The position numbers and the translations under genes are program-made. This document shows, one piece after another, positions 18,790-26,829 of a DNA stretch of 64,000 nucleotides; the first letter of the stretch is position 1; each line of letters starts with the position of its first letter. The DNA comes from Synergistaceae bacterium (lineage in GTDB: Bacteria; Synergistota; Synergistia; Synergistales; Aminobacteriaceae): NCBI GenBank assembly GCA_017450125.1, contig JAFSWZ010000010.1:124001-188000 (forward strand), in the 5' to 3' direction. A model generated the notes under the pieces. It saw only the letters and a list, made by a program, of their open reading frames with translations, made no database searches and was not told the origin of the DNA.

Positions 18790-20424
18790 TTAATCACTCC
18801 TTATGTCTGTTGTGCAGGCCAGAAGCTCTATGCCTGTTCCGAGCATCGCCGCCTGATGCCTTAGGCTCTCACCGTGAAGCGGTATCATGCTCAGGAACAG
18901 CAGAGCCTCTATCAGCTTTACTCTCTTCATGTCCGGCGAGAAGACTTCCTTGAACAGCTCCAGCATGTCGAAATCTCTTGCCCTTCCGTGAACCTCGTAA
19001 TTCACAGAAGCATTCGCGAGGTCGTATTCTGCGCTGAACATGTCCTTGATGATGAAGTCGTATTTCCCGTCTATGCTGTGAAGTATTTTTGCGAGGTCAT
19101 AATCCGGGTCGCCGTATATGTCGTAGCTCCCGAAGCTGCCTCTCGGGTCTATCAGCTTGATGAACTGCAGGTTAGGGTCAATCATTATGTTGGTGAAGCA
19201 CAAGTCCCCGTGAATTATCGTGAACTCATCGATTCCGTAAAGAACCTCAGGGACGCACTTCCTCAGGGCATCGCATATCCCGTCAAGCGGAAGGTATCTT
19301 TGTCCGTTCACCGTGATATTCTTCGTGAAGAAGGCGGAGAAGTTCTCGTTCTTGCGCAGTGCGTCAATCCTCTGCAGAGTCTTGGCCAAGTACATATCCT
19401 CGAGCGATGAGCGTATGTCGTCTCCTCTTGCCGTGTAACGCTTGAAGTCGTCAATCACCGAGCGTATCCGGCTGAATATGTCCTTCCACTGCCTGAAGCC
19501 CATCTCTCCGTACAGGAACAGTTCATGAACAGTGTGGTACGCGTAATACTCCATCGAGGCATAAGGCCTTGTGTAGTGCGTCGAGAAGCTGAAGATTCGC
19601 GGGTGCGTGTATTCCAGATCGGACGGCAGCTTGAGATACCACTTTATCTCCTGAATGAATTTCTCCCTGTTCTCGCTGGTCTTGGTGAGGATGCCTCTCG
19701 TCCTGTCCATAGCTATATGGTTGAACTCACGCGCACTCACCTCTAGACGCGAGCTGAAGTACTTGTCGGCGTGGCCTATGTCGAACCAGCTGGAAGCCTT
19801 CACCGCTCTCATCGGGCAGGAAGCGTTGTAGTCCCTCAGTGCCTGATAGAACGTGCTGACTGACGCATCGGGCTCGACGAATGCGCGTTCAAGGCACGTC
19901 CTCAGAACGTCAGGCCTCGTTATGCGGAAGACTCCCACGAACAGCCTGCCTTTTGCGGCGGAAGTTCCGGGCTTCTTGTCGGTTATGCTCGTGAAGAGTC
20001 CGTTCTCCCCTTCCGACATCGTGAAGAACGTCCACGCTTCGGACAGGTAGTCTTCGCTGTACCAGAAGCAGTCCTCTCCGCCGCCGCTTACTTCGTCCGC
20101 CAGAATGGTATCCGCAAAGTTGATTATCGCAGTGCCGTTCACGCCTTCAAGAGACTTGTACACCGTCCAGCCCAGATCCCTGAGCTCCGGCAGAGTCTCT
20201 ACGGTTACCCTGTCTCCGTACGGCGCAAGAGCCTTGATGACCTCTCCGGCGTTCTCGCAGCACATCACCTTGATGCTTCCGCAGATGCCTGCGTATTTCT
20301 CGTAAAGGTAGTCGAACACTATGCGCTGGCTGACGGGGTAAATTACCGCAGGGATTTTGCCGAGAGTCTGAAGCGGTTCGGGAACAATCTTTGCAGAAGG
20401 AACAAGGAGCGTACAAGCAGTCAT
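18790..20424 (-). CDS. Fusion of a nucleotidyltransferase-like domain and an aminoglycoside-phosphotransferase-type kinase
   Basis: About 544 residues. The first 220 or so resemble a sugar nucleotidyltransferase fold (GTAIINFADTIL near residue 100, then WFDIGHADKYFSS near 215) but lack the usual Gly-rich GxGxR signature. The C-terminal 300 form a small-molecule kinase fold with the catalytic loop HGDLCFTNIMID near residue 420 and IDPRGSFGSYD near 440. I chose ATG 20424, with AGGAGTG upstream, over GTG 20433. It likely acts on a phosphorylated sugar for the surface glycan made by this operon. A CACAT repeat just upstream may alter its translational coupling. Confidence 0.78.
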   Translation of the reverse strand: MTACTLLVPSAKIVPEPLQTLGKIPAVIYPVSQRIVFDYLYEKYAGICGSIKVMCCENAGEVIKALAPYGDRVTVETLPELRDLGWTVYKSLEGVNGTAIINFADTILADEVSGGGEDCFWYSEDYLSEAWTFFTMSEGENGLFTSITDKKPGTSAAKGRLFVGVFRITRPDVLRTCLERAFVEPDASVSTFYQALRDYNASCPMRAVKASSWFDIGHADKYFSSRLEVSAREFNHIAMDRTRGILTKTSENREKFIQEIKWYLKLPSDLEYTHPRIFSFSTHYTRPYASMEYYAYHTVHELFLYGEMGFRQWKDIFSRIRSVIDDFKRYTARGDDIRSSLEDMYLAKTLQRIDALRKNENFSAFFTKNITVNGQRYLPLDGICDALRKCVPEVLYGIDEFTIIHGDLCFTNIMIDPNLQFIKLIDPRGSFGSYDIYGDPDYDLAKILHSIDGKYDFIIKDMFSAEYDLANASVNYEVHGRARDFDMLELFKEVFSPDMKRVKLIEALLFLSMIPLHGESLRHQAAMLGTGIELLACTTDIRSD

Positions 20425-20452
20425 GCCGCACACTCCTGCAAATTGTCATGAG

Positions 20453-21778
20453 TTATGGATGTGATGTGATGTGATGTGATGTGAAATTATACATTTTTTC
20501 TCTCATTGCGTCAACTTCTTCCGTCATATTTACAGTGAAATACTGCGCTCCGCTTCTTCTTGCGGCCTCAAGCCCCGTCTCCGAGTCCTCGAAGATTATG
20601 CACTCTTCCGGCGAAGCACCAAAATACTGCATGGCCTTGAGGTAGCCTTCAGGGTCAGGCTTTGAGTGCGCAATATCCTCATGAGCCAGCACAAGGTCAA
20701 AGAAGTTCTCCAGCCCGAAAGCCCGCAGAATGTCCTGCGTGTTCTCGCGTGAAGCTGTCGTAACCAGCGCGAGACTGCACTCTCCTCTGCACATTCCCAG
20801 AAGAGCCAGAAGCCCGGTGTTTGGCTTGGCCAGCGTGAGATATTTCCTGTACAGAGCTTTCTTTCTGCTGTGAATCATCTTCATGGCCTCGCTGCTGATG
20901 CCGGGTACGATTTCCGGGAGAAAATCCGTGTAGTGCCTGCCGTTGCAGTGCGCACGGAAATACTCATAGTCCAGCCCGCGTTCAAGAGCCTCGCTGTATG
21001 CCGCGCAGTTGACTCCTGCTGTGTCGAAGAGAGTACCGTCAAGGTCTGCAATGATGAGCCTGACGGAAGCAGGGAGATGTCCCCGCCGTAATTTCTGCCA
21101 CGCTGTCTGGTCTGCCCATTCCTCGAAGGCCTCTGCTTTGCTGCAGCTGAACACGAAATCCCTGCGCCCGACAAGGTAGGAGATTATGTGGCTGACGTAG
21201 AGCCTTCCTGCGGGATAATCCGGGTCTGACAGCCTGACGAATGCACTCACAAAATCTTCTGCGTCCCTGAAGCTGTACATTCCCGCAGAGATTACGTCAG
21301 AACGAAGGCGTTTCTCGGCGATGTCGCACACGTTGTCCTGCTCATTGAGGACAATGAAGCTCTTGCTCCTGAGGTTGGCGACGGGAATATCCGTCTGCAT
21401 GAGGTCGAGCCCGGCTATTGCGTTGCCCTCGATAGGAGAGCTCAGGGCTATTCTGCTGTGGGAGTCTTTGACGGCGATCCCGCCTGAGATTCCGGCATAA
21501 CGTATCGTCCTGCACACTGTATCCGCCGCCCCTGAAGTCTTCTCCGAAAGCACAACAACTTCTGCGCTGGGTACGCTCTGTGCTATTGCGCTGGAAACAG
21601 AGAATTTCTCCTCCATGTCCGCAGTAACAGCGTAGATTATCCGGCCGTAGCTTTCCGGGAATATCCCTGACAGCAACTTTGCGGCAAGAATCGTTCCGTC
21701 CTCAGGATGCCTGTTCAGGATCAGAGGCAGGCCGTCAATGCGTTCACCGCCTGCACAGGGAATTATCAGCGTCTTCAT
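20453..21778 (-). CDS. Fusion of a nucleotidyltransferase-like domain and a HAD phosphatase (repeat at 3' end)
   Basis: A 441-residue protein. Residues 1-215 look like a degenerate sugar nucleotidyltransferase (LIIPCAGGERIDGLPL at the start and KDSHSRI where a DxD metal site might be). Residues about 235-430 are a HAD phosphatase of the beta-phosphoglucomutase-like type with IADLDGTLFDTAG, VTTASREN, KPDPEGYLKA and IFEDSETGLEAA. The last ten codons lie in five CACAT units (20459-20483). It starts 35 bases inside the kinase gene upstream. In the present repeat state it stops 29 bases before the next ATG. With one unit fewer it would end in an ATGA overlap with that ATG. Confidence 0.78.
   Translation of the reverse strand: MKTLIIPCAGGERIDGLPLILNRHPEDGTILAAKLLSGIFPESYGRIIYAVTADMEEKFSVSSAIAQSVPSAEVVVLSEKTSGAADTVCRTIRYAGISGGIAVKDSHSRIALSSPIEGNAIAGLDLMQTDIPVANLRSKSFIVLNEQDNVCDIAEKRLRSDVISAGMYSFRDAEDFVSAFVRLSDPDYPAGRLYVSHIISYLVGRRDFVFSCSKAEAFEEWADQTAWQKLRRGHLPASVRLIIADLDGTLFDTAGVNCAAYSEALERGLDYEYFRAHCNGRHYTDFLPEIVPGISSEAMKMIHSRKKALYRKYLTLAKPNTGLLALLGMCRGECSLALVTTASRENTQDILRAFGLENFFDLVLAHEDIAHSKPDPEGYLKAMQYFGASPEECIIFEDSETGLEAARRSGAQYFTVNMTEEVDAMREKMYNFTSHHITSHP
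20459..20483 (-). repeat. Pentanucleotide repeat, five CACAT units (ATGTG on plus strand)
   Basis: Five perfect tandem copies inside the last codons of the nucleotidyltransferase-HAD fusion gene. Five-base units shift the frame when copy number changes, so this is a candidate slipped-strand locus. Confidence 0.93.
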
Positions 21779-22613
21779 GAGTGCGTGCTATCATGCCCGT
21801 AACTGTGGCAGTCTTTGCGTCCAGAAAATCCAGCGTAGGCTTGTCGTCAGTGTAGGGGTATATCCTCAGGAGCTTCAGGAGCAGCGCGTAATACACCTCG
21901 ACGACAACGTCATCTCCTGCGGTCTCCGCGATGATGTCCGTCATTATGTCCCGGAAAATCATCAGGTGTATCACCGTGTTGATGTCCTGAACCTGCCTGC
22001 GGTATGACCACATTGCGTAAACGTCCTGAAGGAGCGTCGCGGCATCCATTATCCAGCAGTCGTAGAACGAGTCCAGAAAGTCGATGAGGTACAGCCTGCC
22101 GTCCTTTACGATGATGTTCTCGAGGGTCAAATCTCCATGACAGAAGCCGGGCGTGAACTTGTTCCACTTGTGCCCCGACAATACAGCAAATGCTTCTGAG
22201 ACTGCCGGGCTTCCTGAGCCTGCAAGTTCTTCTTCGAGAGAACGTATCTTGCGCGAGAATACCTGCTGGGGGTCGCCGCTGGTTTCTGCCGTGCCGGTGT
22301 TCATGCTGAGCATAAGGGCTCTGACTATGCTGCGGATGCTGCAGGCCTGTATAGTCTTCATGTATTCTGCCAGAGTGATGCCGCTGATGTATTCCATGTC
22401 GAAATAGTACAGCCCTTCGGACGTGAATCCCGCAGAGTACACCGCCGGTGCAGAAAGATATTCGCTTCTGAAAGCAGACTGCTTCCGAGCCTGAGCCTCA
22501 AGCCGTGCGTTGTAGCCCGTGCTCCGCGAAACTTTCCTGACGAACACCCGGCCGTTGTCTTCCGCAAGAATTATCCTGCACCCGGAATGTCCCTCAAGCT
22601 CCCTGAAGTGCAT
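21744..22613 (-). CDS. Phosphotransferase (aminoglycoside/choline kinase fold)
   Basis: A 289-residue kinase-fold protein. It carries VFVRKVSRS near residue 25 (nucleotide-binding lysine region), EYISGITLAEYM near 75, the catalytic loop CHGDLTLENIIV near 160 and the metal-binding IDFLDSFYD near 178. It should phosphorylate a small molecule such as a sugar or amino alcohol. It is one of two kinase modules in the operon, the other being the C-terminal half of the fusion at 18790-20424. Its end overlaps the next gene by 35 bases and it follows the nucleotidyltransferase by five. Confidence 0.82.
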   Translation of the reverse strand: MHFRELEGHSGCRIILAEDNGRVFVRKVSRSTGYNARLEAQARKQSAFRSEYLSAPAVYSAGFTSEGLYYFDMEYISGITLAEYMKTIQACSIRSIVRALMLSMNTGTAETSGDPQQVFSRKIRSLEEELAGSGSPAVSEAFAVLSGHKWNKFTPGFCHGDLTLENIIVKDGRLYLIDFLDSFYDCWIMDAATLLQDVYAMWSYRRQVQDINTVIHLMIFRDIMTDIIAETAGDDVVVEVYYALLLKLLRIYPYTDDKPTLDFLDAKTATVTGMIARTHEDADNSLCRR

Positions 22614-22618
22614 TTACC

Positions 22619-23332
22619 CTAAGCCTCCGTGAAAAGTTCGGAGTCCAGAGCGAGCCTGTAGCCCTCAGGAGTCCCGAAGTCTATATGGTGTTCTGCTTTG
22701 AAGACTCCGACGTTCAGCCCCCTGCGGCACATGATGTTGTAGAGGCCGCTCATGAAGCATTCGTTGTACGGGCAGCTGTTCACGTACTCTGCGGCCAAGT
22801 CCCGGAACAGCCCTGCACTCCTGAATATGTATGCTCCGCAGATCGCGCTGGTGCTTACTGCCTGCTTCTCGACTGTGCCGGTTACCCTGCCTTCCGCATC
22901 GTACATGACGTAGCTGAATCTCGGGTCTGAGGACGTGAACGTCAGCAGAGCTCCGTCATACTCACCTGCTTGTGCAAGCTCAGGGCAGGTGAACATGTGG
23001 TCGCAGTCGTTGAAGAGTACGGGCATGTCATCATCAATGTCCTTTGCGCCTTCGAGGCAGGTGAAGACCGGGCCGGGCAGGACTTCGGGAATGACGGTGA
23101 TTCCTGCATCGGGGAAATATTTGCGTATCTCGTCAATGATGGCGAACTTCTCCGCGTGTTCCTTAAGCACCACGAACCTGACATCAGCCGCATAATCCAT
23201 GACGGACATTGCGGCCCACCAGAAGAAGGGCTTTCCGTGAAGGGGGATTAACGGCTTAGGGACGGTGAAGCCGGATTCGCTGAAGCGCGAGCCTGCTCCG
23301 GCCATAGGCATAATCAGGTGAAGTCTGCTCAT
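22619..23332 (-). CDS. Sugar nucleotidyltransferase
   Basis: A 237-residue nucleotidyltransferase with an intact signature: LIMPMAGAGSRFSESGFTVPKPLIPLHGKPF (residues 6-36, split by the conserved Lys), FNDCDHMF near 108 as the metal site and DFGTPEGY near 222. It couples a sugar phosphate to a nucleoside triphosphate, making the activated sugar for the operon's glycan. ATG 23332 overlaps the epimerase stop (ATGA), which decided the start over a longer frame. Confidence 0.87.
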   Translation of the reverse strand: MSRLHLIMPMAGAGSRFSESGFTVPKPLIPLHGKPFFWWAAMSVMDYAADVRFVVLKEHAEKFAIIDEIRKYFPDAGITVIPEVLPGPVFTCLEGAKDIDDDMPVLFNDCDHMFTCPELAQAGEYDGALLTFTSSDPRFSYVMYDAEGRVTGTVEKQAVSTSAICGAYIFRSAGLFRDLAAEYVNSCPYNECFMSGLYNIMCRRGLNVGVFKAEHHIDFGTPEGYRLALDSELFTEA

Positions 23333-24366
23333 CTTTGCTCCATCCCCGACAAAAGACTGCATGTGTACTCAATCACTGCTGCCAGCCCCTCCTCCATCGA
23401 TACGCGAGGACTCCAGCCGTATTTTTCGCGGGCATGAGTGTTGTCGCAGAGCGAATACTTGTTGATTTCGTGGTGCAGTATCTCATCCTTGATCCTGTAT
23501 CTGCCCTCATAGAGAGCGGGGTACTTCTCCCAATAGTGCCTGTCATCTGCATAAGTTATGCCCCCCCCCCCGTACGCAGTTTTACGCACAAGTCTGTAGG
23601 CGATGCTGAACATCTCATTAACGGAGTAATTCACGCCGGAAGACGCGTTTACGCAGTCGAAGCCCCTGCATTCACGCACAGCCCAAGCTAAATCCGTGAG
23701 GTCATCAACATACACGTAATCCCTGCGCTGGTTGCCGTCGCTGTGAAACACCGGCGTACGGTTGTAGTACAGCTCGCGTATCATGTAGGCGACAAAGGGA
23801 GGCTGGGTTCTCAGGCAGTCGATGTGCGGGCCGTATACGTTCGAGAAGCGCAGGCACACTATATTCATCCCATAGGTGTCGCAGAAGGACTGCGCAAAAC
23901 GTTCGGCACAATATTTTGTGTTCGGGTAAATCAATGTAGGGAGCACAGAGAAGCCTGCTTCTGTTACGGGGAATCTGGTTTCGTTCTCGTAGATGGCATT
24001 GGTGCTTGCCTGAATGATTGTCCTGACACCGTATTTGCGGGCTGCCTCGCAGATGTTCACGAAGCCGGAGACATTTACGCTTATCGCTTCGGCAGGGTCT
24101 GCCTGGCAGTCAGGAAGCGGGGCAATCCCTGCGATGTTGTAGGCGTAATCGATGTCGTTGTCGCGGAAAATCGACGCTATGCCTTCTTTGTCGCGAATAT
24201 CCATCCTGATGATCTCCGGCGTGAAATCGTGATCTGGGAAAATCAGATTGTCAGGTTTGCCGTAGGAGAAGTTGTCGACAAGCACCAGACTGATGCCGGT
24301 CTTCCAGAGTTTGTACGCCAGCTGTGAACCGATGAAGCCGGCCGCGCCGGTTATGAGAGCCTTCAT
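23329..24366 (-). CDS. NAD-dependent epimerase/dehydratase containing an 11-G tract
   Basis: A 345-residue extended short-chain dehydrogenase with TGAAGFIGSQLAY (residues 6-18), IIQASTNAIYE near 125 and the active-site pair in YPNTKYCAE near 151. RRDYVYVDDLTDLAWAV near 220 is also family-typical. It probably epimerises or oxidises/reduces a nucleotide sugar. Codons for four consecutive glycines near residue 270 are an uninterrupted run of 11 G (23561-23571 as C on the plus strand). In this sequence the frame is open (ON); gain or loss of one G would truncate it. ATGA overlaps join it to both neighbours. Confidence 0.9.
   Translation of the reverse strand: MKALITGAAGFIGSQLAYKLWKTGISLVLVDNFSYGKPDNLIFPDHDFTPEIIRMDIRDKEGIASIFRDNDIDYAYNIAGIAPLPDCQADPAEAISVNVSGFVNICEAARKYGVRTIIQASTNAIYENETRFPVTEAGFSVLPTLIYPNTKYCAERFAQSFCDTYGMNIVCLRFSNVYGPHIDCLRTQPPFVAYMIRELYYNRTPVFHSDGNQRRDYVYVDDLTDLAWAVRECRGFDCVNASSGVNYSVNEMFSIAYRLVRKTAYGGGGITYADDRHYWEKYPALYEGRYRIKDEILHHEINKYSLCDNTHAREKYGWSPRVSMEEGLAAVIEYTCSLLSGMEQR
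23561..23571 (-). repeat. Homopolymeric 11-G tract in the epimerase coding sequence
   Basis: Eleven consecutive C on the plus strand, the longest homopolymer I saw in the window, in the middle of a conserved coding region. Such tracts are classic slipped-strand contingency sites in Campylobacter, Helicobacter and Neisseria. Confidence 0.95.
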
Positions 24367-25436
24367 GCTGTCTCACCTGCCTGCCTCACCGTGTCGATGA
24401 TGTACCTTGCGACGACTTCAGGTGCCCACTTTCTGTTGAAGCAGTCGACGATTTTTGCCGGGTCAGTCTCGGGAAGGGACATCACGTCGCGTTCGAACTG
24501 TGCCCAGTCTACATCCTCCATCCGTTCGTAGCCCATCTTGACAGTCTCGAAGACCTCGCACTCGTCGAAGGGCAGATACCACCTCACGACGAGCTTGTCG
24601 GTAACTATCGCTGTGCCGACCATGAAGCTCTCTATGAACCTGCTGGGGATGCTCATCCTGTAGCCGGAGACGTTGAAGTTGTACTGGAAGCTGGAGATGT
24701 AACGGCAGAAATCCTTTAGAGGCACGATGAGTTCTGCGTTTGTCCTAATTCCGCTGTCTGCGTTCGAAGTGCTGATGATTCTTGCGTCAGCTTCAGCTCC
24801 TATGCCGGAGAGGTATTCTGCAATTCTTGCGCGCTTCTCGTTAGGGTGCGAGACCTGTTCCGCGTAATAACCCATTATGTCGCGCTCCCAATCATAATCA
24901 GGATGAGTTACATTCTTTTCTGGAGCAGGCCCCTGCGCGTTGCCGAAGTAGCACATGAACTTTTTGGACTTTCTGAGATTCCGGCCTTGCAGGTAATTGC
25001 TGTAACCTCCTTTGAGGAGAGCATAGCTCATTCCCCGCGAAAGAGAGCGCGGCCCCTGCATCAGCGGGAATATCTTGCGGATGTACTGCCCTAAATCTGC
25101 TATAAAGCATCTTTCGCCTCTGTCTGTAAGTCTCTTCAGGGAATTGTCAACGTGTTTATGATCTGACCACGGAATCCTTATGCTGTCGGTTAATGCGAAG
25201 GAGTCTTCATCAAGGATGGAAGGGCAGTTGACCTTGAAGTATGCATCGCACGTATTCAGCTTCTCTTCATCAAACAGGTAAGGCGCGTCAGCACTGTCAA
25301 CGCTGAAAGTTTTTCTGCTGCCGTCCTCAAAGAGGATGTACCCGTCCATGTTGTAGCTGTCAGGTATAAATATCTTGCGCAGCTTGTTTATGCCTCTTAC
25401 AGGAATTGAGAACAGAAGCCTGTTCATCAGAGGCAT
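24363..25436 (-). CDS. Putative glycosyltransferase (exostosin-like), apparently phase-OFF at its 5' end
   Basis: From the first in-frame ATG at 25436 the frame gives 357 residues. The C-terminal part has NFNVSGYRMSIPSRFIE and FMVGTAIVTDKL, resembling exostosin-like or GT-B glycosyltransferases. The frame stays open to 25610 and that extra part looks genuinely coding: it reads KPKVVITSLGRVNYFEWF, a plausible glycosyltransferase N-terminus. It contains no ATG, GTG or TTG before a TGA at 25611-25613, because the five CACAG units at 25581-25605 put it out of frame with two upstream ATG codons (25624 and 25614). A minus-strand TATAAT at 25671-25676 supports transcription from further upstream. 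First gene of the operon. Confidence 0.75.
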   Translation of the reverse strand: MPLMNRLLFSIPVRGINKLRKIFIPDSYNMDGYILFEDGSRKTFSVDSADAPYLFDEEKLNTCDAYFKVNCPSILDEDSFALTDSIRIPWSDHKHVDNSLKRLTDRGERCFIADLGQYIRKIFPLMQGPRSLSRGMSYALLKGGYSNYLQGRNLRKSKKFMCYFGNAQGPAPEKNVTHPDYDWERDIMGYYAEQVSHPNEKRARIAEYLSGIGAEADARIISTSNADSGIRTNAELIVPLKDFCRYISSFQYNFNVSGYRMSIPSRFIESFMVGTAIVTDKLVVRWYLPFDECEVFETVKMGYERMEDVDWAQFERDVMSLPETDPAKIVDCFNRKWAPEVVARYIIDTVRQAGETA

Positions 25437-25580
25437 ATCAAATCCAAGCGATATTTCTCCGGCTTCTTGAAGCTGATAGAGCCCCAGCAGAAACCACTCG
25501 AAGTAATTTACTCTGCCGAGTGATGTAATAACTACTTTCGGTTTGCGGGATTTTGCGGTAGAATTTAGGCGAGTCTCAGG

Positions 25581-25605
25581 CTGTGCTGTGCTGTGCTGTG
25601 CTGTG
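25581..25605 (-). repeat. Pentanucleotide repeat, five CACAG units (CTGTG on plus strand)
   Basis: Five perfect tandem units within the 5' coding region of the glycosyltransferase gene, between the candidate start codons and the conserved N-terminus. Four or seven units would join ATG 25624 to the gene frame; three or six would join ATG 25614; five joins neither. Confidence 0.95.
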
Positions 25606-25639
25606 AGGAATCATACAAGCTCATAGCTTACACGTCAAG

Positions 25640-25676
25640 CTCCTTTCATCAACTTTCTAGGATTTGTGAAATTATA
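25640..25676 (-). promoter_or_regulatory. Promoter and ribosome binding site of the phase-variable glycan operon
   Basis: A perfect -10 TATAAT lies at 25676-25671 on the minus strand; the -35 region is weak. AAAGGAG follows at 25646-25640, upstream of the candidate starts at 25624 and 25614. The distance from AAAGGAG to ATG 25624 is longer than usual (about 15 bases), so the true start is not certain. Confidence 0.55.
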
Positions 25677-25702
25677 TCACACATACGGATGATAACCATT
25701 AA

Positions 25703-25726
25703 CCCCCGTCCACAGAAGACAGGGGG
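25703..25726 (-). terminator. Possible terminator after the cNMP-binding protein gene
   Basis: CCCCCGTC (25703-25710) pairs with GAC-A-GGGGG (25718-25726) with one bulged base. On the minus strand it is followed by TTAATGGTTAT, a weak T tract. It lies about 20 bases after the stop codon at 25747 and just upstream of the glycan operon promoter. Confidence 0.5.
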
Positions 25727-25746
25727 CATCCATGTCTGCAGGGCTC

Positions 25747-26814
25747 TTAACGGCCGTACTCGCTCCGTATCATGTCAATGTTCATCGCCATAACGTTAAG
25801 CATCTTCGCCGTGTTGCCCATAATGTCAATGGCATTCTTCGCGTTCATCTCCACGAAGCTGACGAGGTCATCACGCGTTATCTTCATGACCAGCATATCA
25901 GTGAACGCCACCACCGTATAAATGCTCGGTTCGCCCGTCAGAACGGAGTACTCCCCGAAACATTCGCCGTCCGACATGCTCCCAAGAACATACTCATCAT
26001 CCGTGCCGTACTTGAACCAGCACACCGCAGAGCCCGTGATAATCTTGTAGATTGCGTCGTTGGTCTCTCCCTCACGAAGAATAACCTCGTCCGCAGAAAT
26101 CTTCTGTATCTTCGCGCGCGCATCGCTGATACCCTTCGCGGTTCTCGCCGCCTCGTCCGCCAGCTTCTCCGCCTCGTCGTCGTCAAGTGCAGCAGTCTCA
26201 ATGTGTATACAGCCGTTCATGTTCTCATGAAGCAGCGCATTCTCGTCGAGAAAATACTTCTTCACGAACTCCGTATCACTGGTGCTGATTATCAGGAAGA
26301 TTTTTGTCTGGCTCAAGTATTGCTCTATTGCGTTCTTGAACATCCTCATGAACTGGTCATCACGCCTTACGGGGTCAGGAAACTCGTGCAGTACGAGCAC
26401 AAGACGCTGGGCTGTCCGGCTCTTGCTCTGCTCGTTGTCCGCTATGTACTTGAAGGCTTTATCCCACACAGTGAATTGTTCGGTGCGCGGCTTCTCGTAG
26501 TGTTTCAGCACCGTTTCAACAAAACTCGTAAGGGTTTCTGTGTCCTTCCCGGAAGCCCTGAAGAATATTCTCCGTTTCCAGTTGCAGAACTCCTTGATGA
26601 GTATAGTGCTCACTGACTCTTCATGCCCGCAGACCACGAAAAGCTGGAAGCTCCCGCGCTGGTATGCCTGCTCAAGTTCTCCCAGCTCGTCCTGGTAGCC
26701 CGCTAGCATCTTCCTGCGCTCTTCAAGCTCCTTCTTGCGCCCGGCAAGTTCTCTCTGGCGTTCGGCCTGCAGTCTCTGCCGTTCAGCCAGAATCTTCTGC
26801 TGCCCCATAAGCAT
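25747..26814 (-). CDS. Coiled-coil, pseudo-ATPase and cyclic-nucleotide-binding-domain protein
   Basis: A 355-residue protein. Residues 1-50 are a charged coiled coil. Residues about 55-225 resemble archaeal-type AAA ATPases (FVVCGHEESVSTILIKEFCNWKRRIFFRA, then LVLVLHEFPD and FLIISTSDTEF), but the Walker A lysine is absent and the Walker B reads HEF instead of DEF. Residues about 235-350 form a CRP-like cyclic-nucleotide-binding domain (VILREGETNDAIYKIITGSAVCW, GECFGEYSVLTGEPSIYTVVA). There is no DNA-binding domain. It lies 15 bases downstream of a SpoIIE-type phosphatase gene and is probably an output or sensor partner of that signalling module. I know no named family for the full architecture. 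Confidence 0.75.
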   Translation of the reverse strand: MLMGQQKILAERQRLQAERQRELAGRKKELEERRKMLAGYQDELGELEQAYQRGSFQLFVVCGHEESVSTILIKEFCNWKRRIFFRASGKDTETLTSFVETVLKHYEKPRTEQFTVWDKAFKYIADNEQSKSRTAQRLVLVLHEFPDPVRRDDQFMRMFKNAIEQYLSQTKIFLIISTSDTEFVKKYFLDENALLHENMNGCIHIETAALDDDEAEKLADEAARTAKGISDARAKIQKISADEVILREGETNDAIYKIITGSAVCWFKYGTDDEYVLGSMSDGECFGEYSVLTGEPSIYTVVAFTDMLVMKITRDDLVSFVEMNAKNAIDIMGNTAKMLNVMAMNIDMIRSEYGR

Positions 26815-26829
26815 AAGTGATTCACTCCT

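Noticed and set aside
20446-20483. CACAT repeat as a switch that fuses the two flanking proteins
   Set aside because: I checked the frame of the downstream gene: a TGA at 20448-20446 blocks read-through fusion. The ATGA coupling model fits better.
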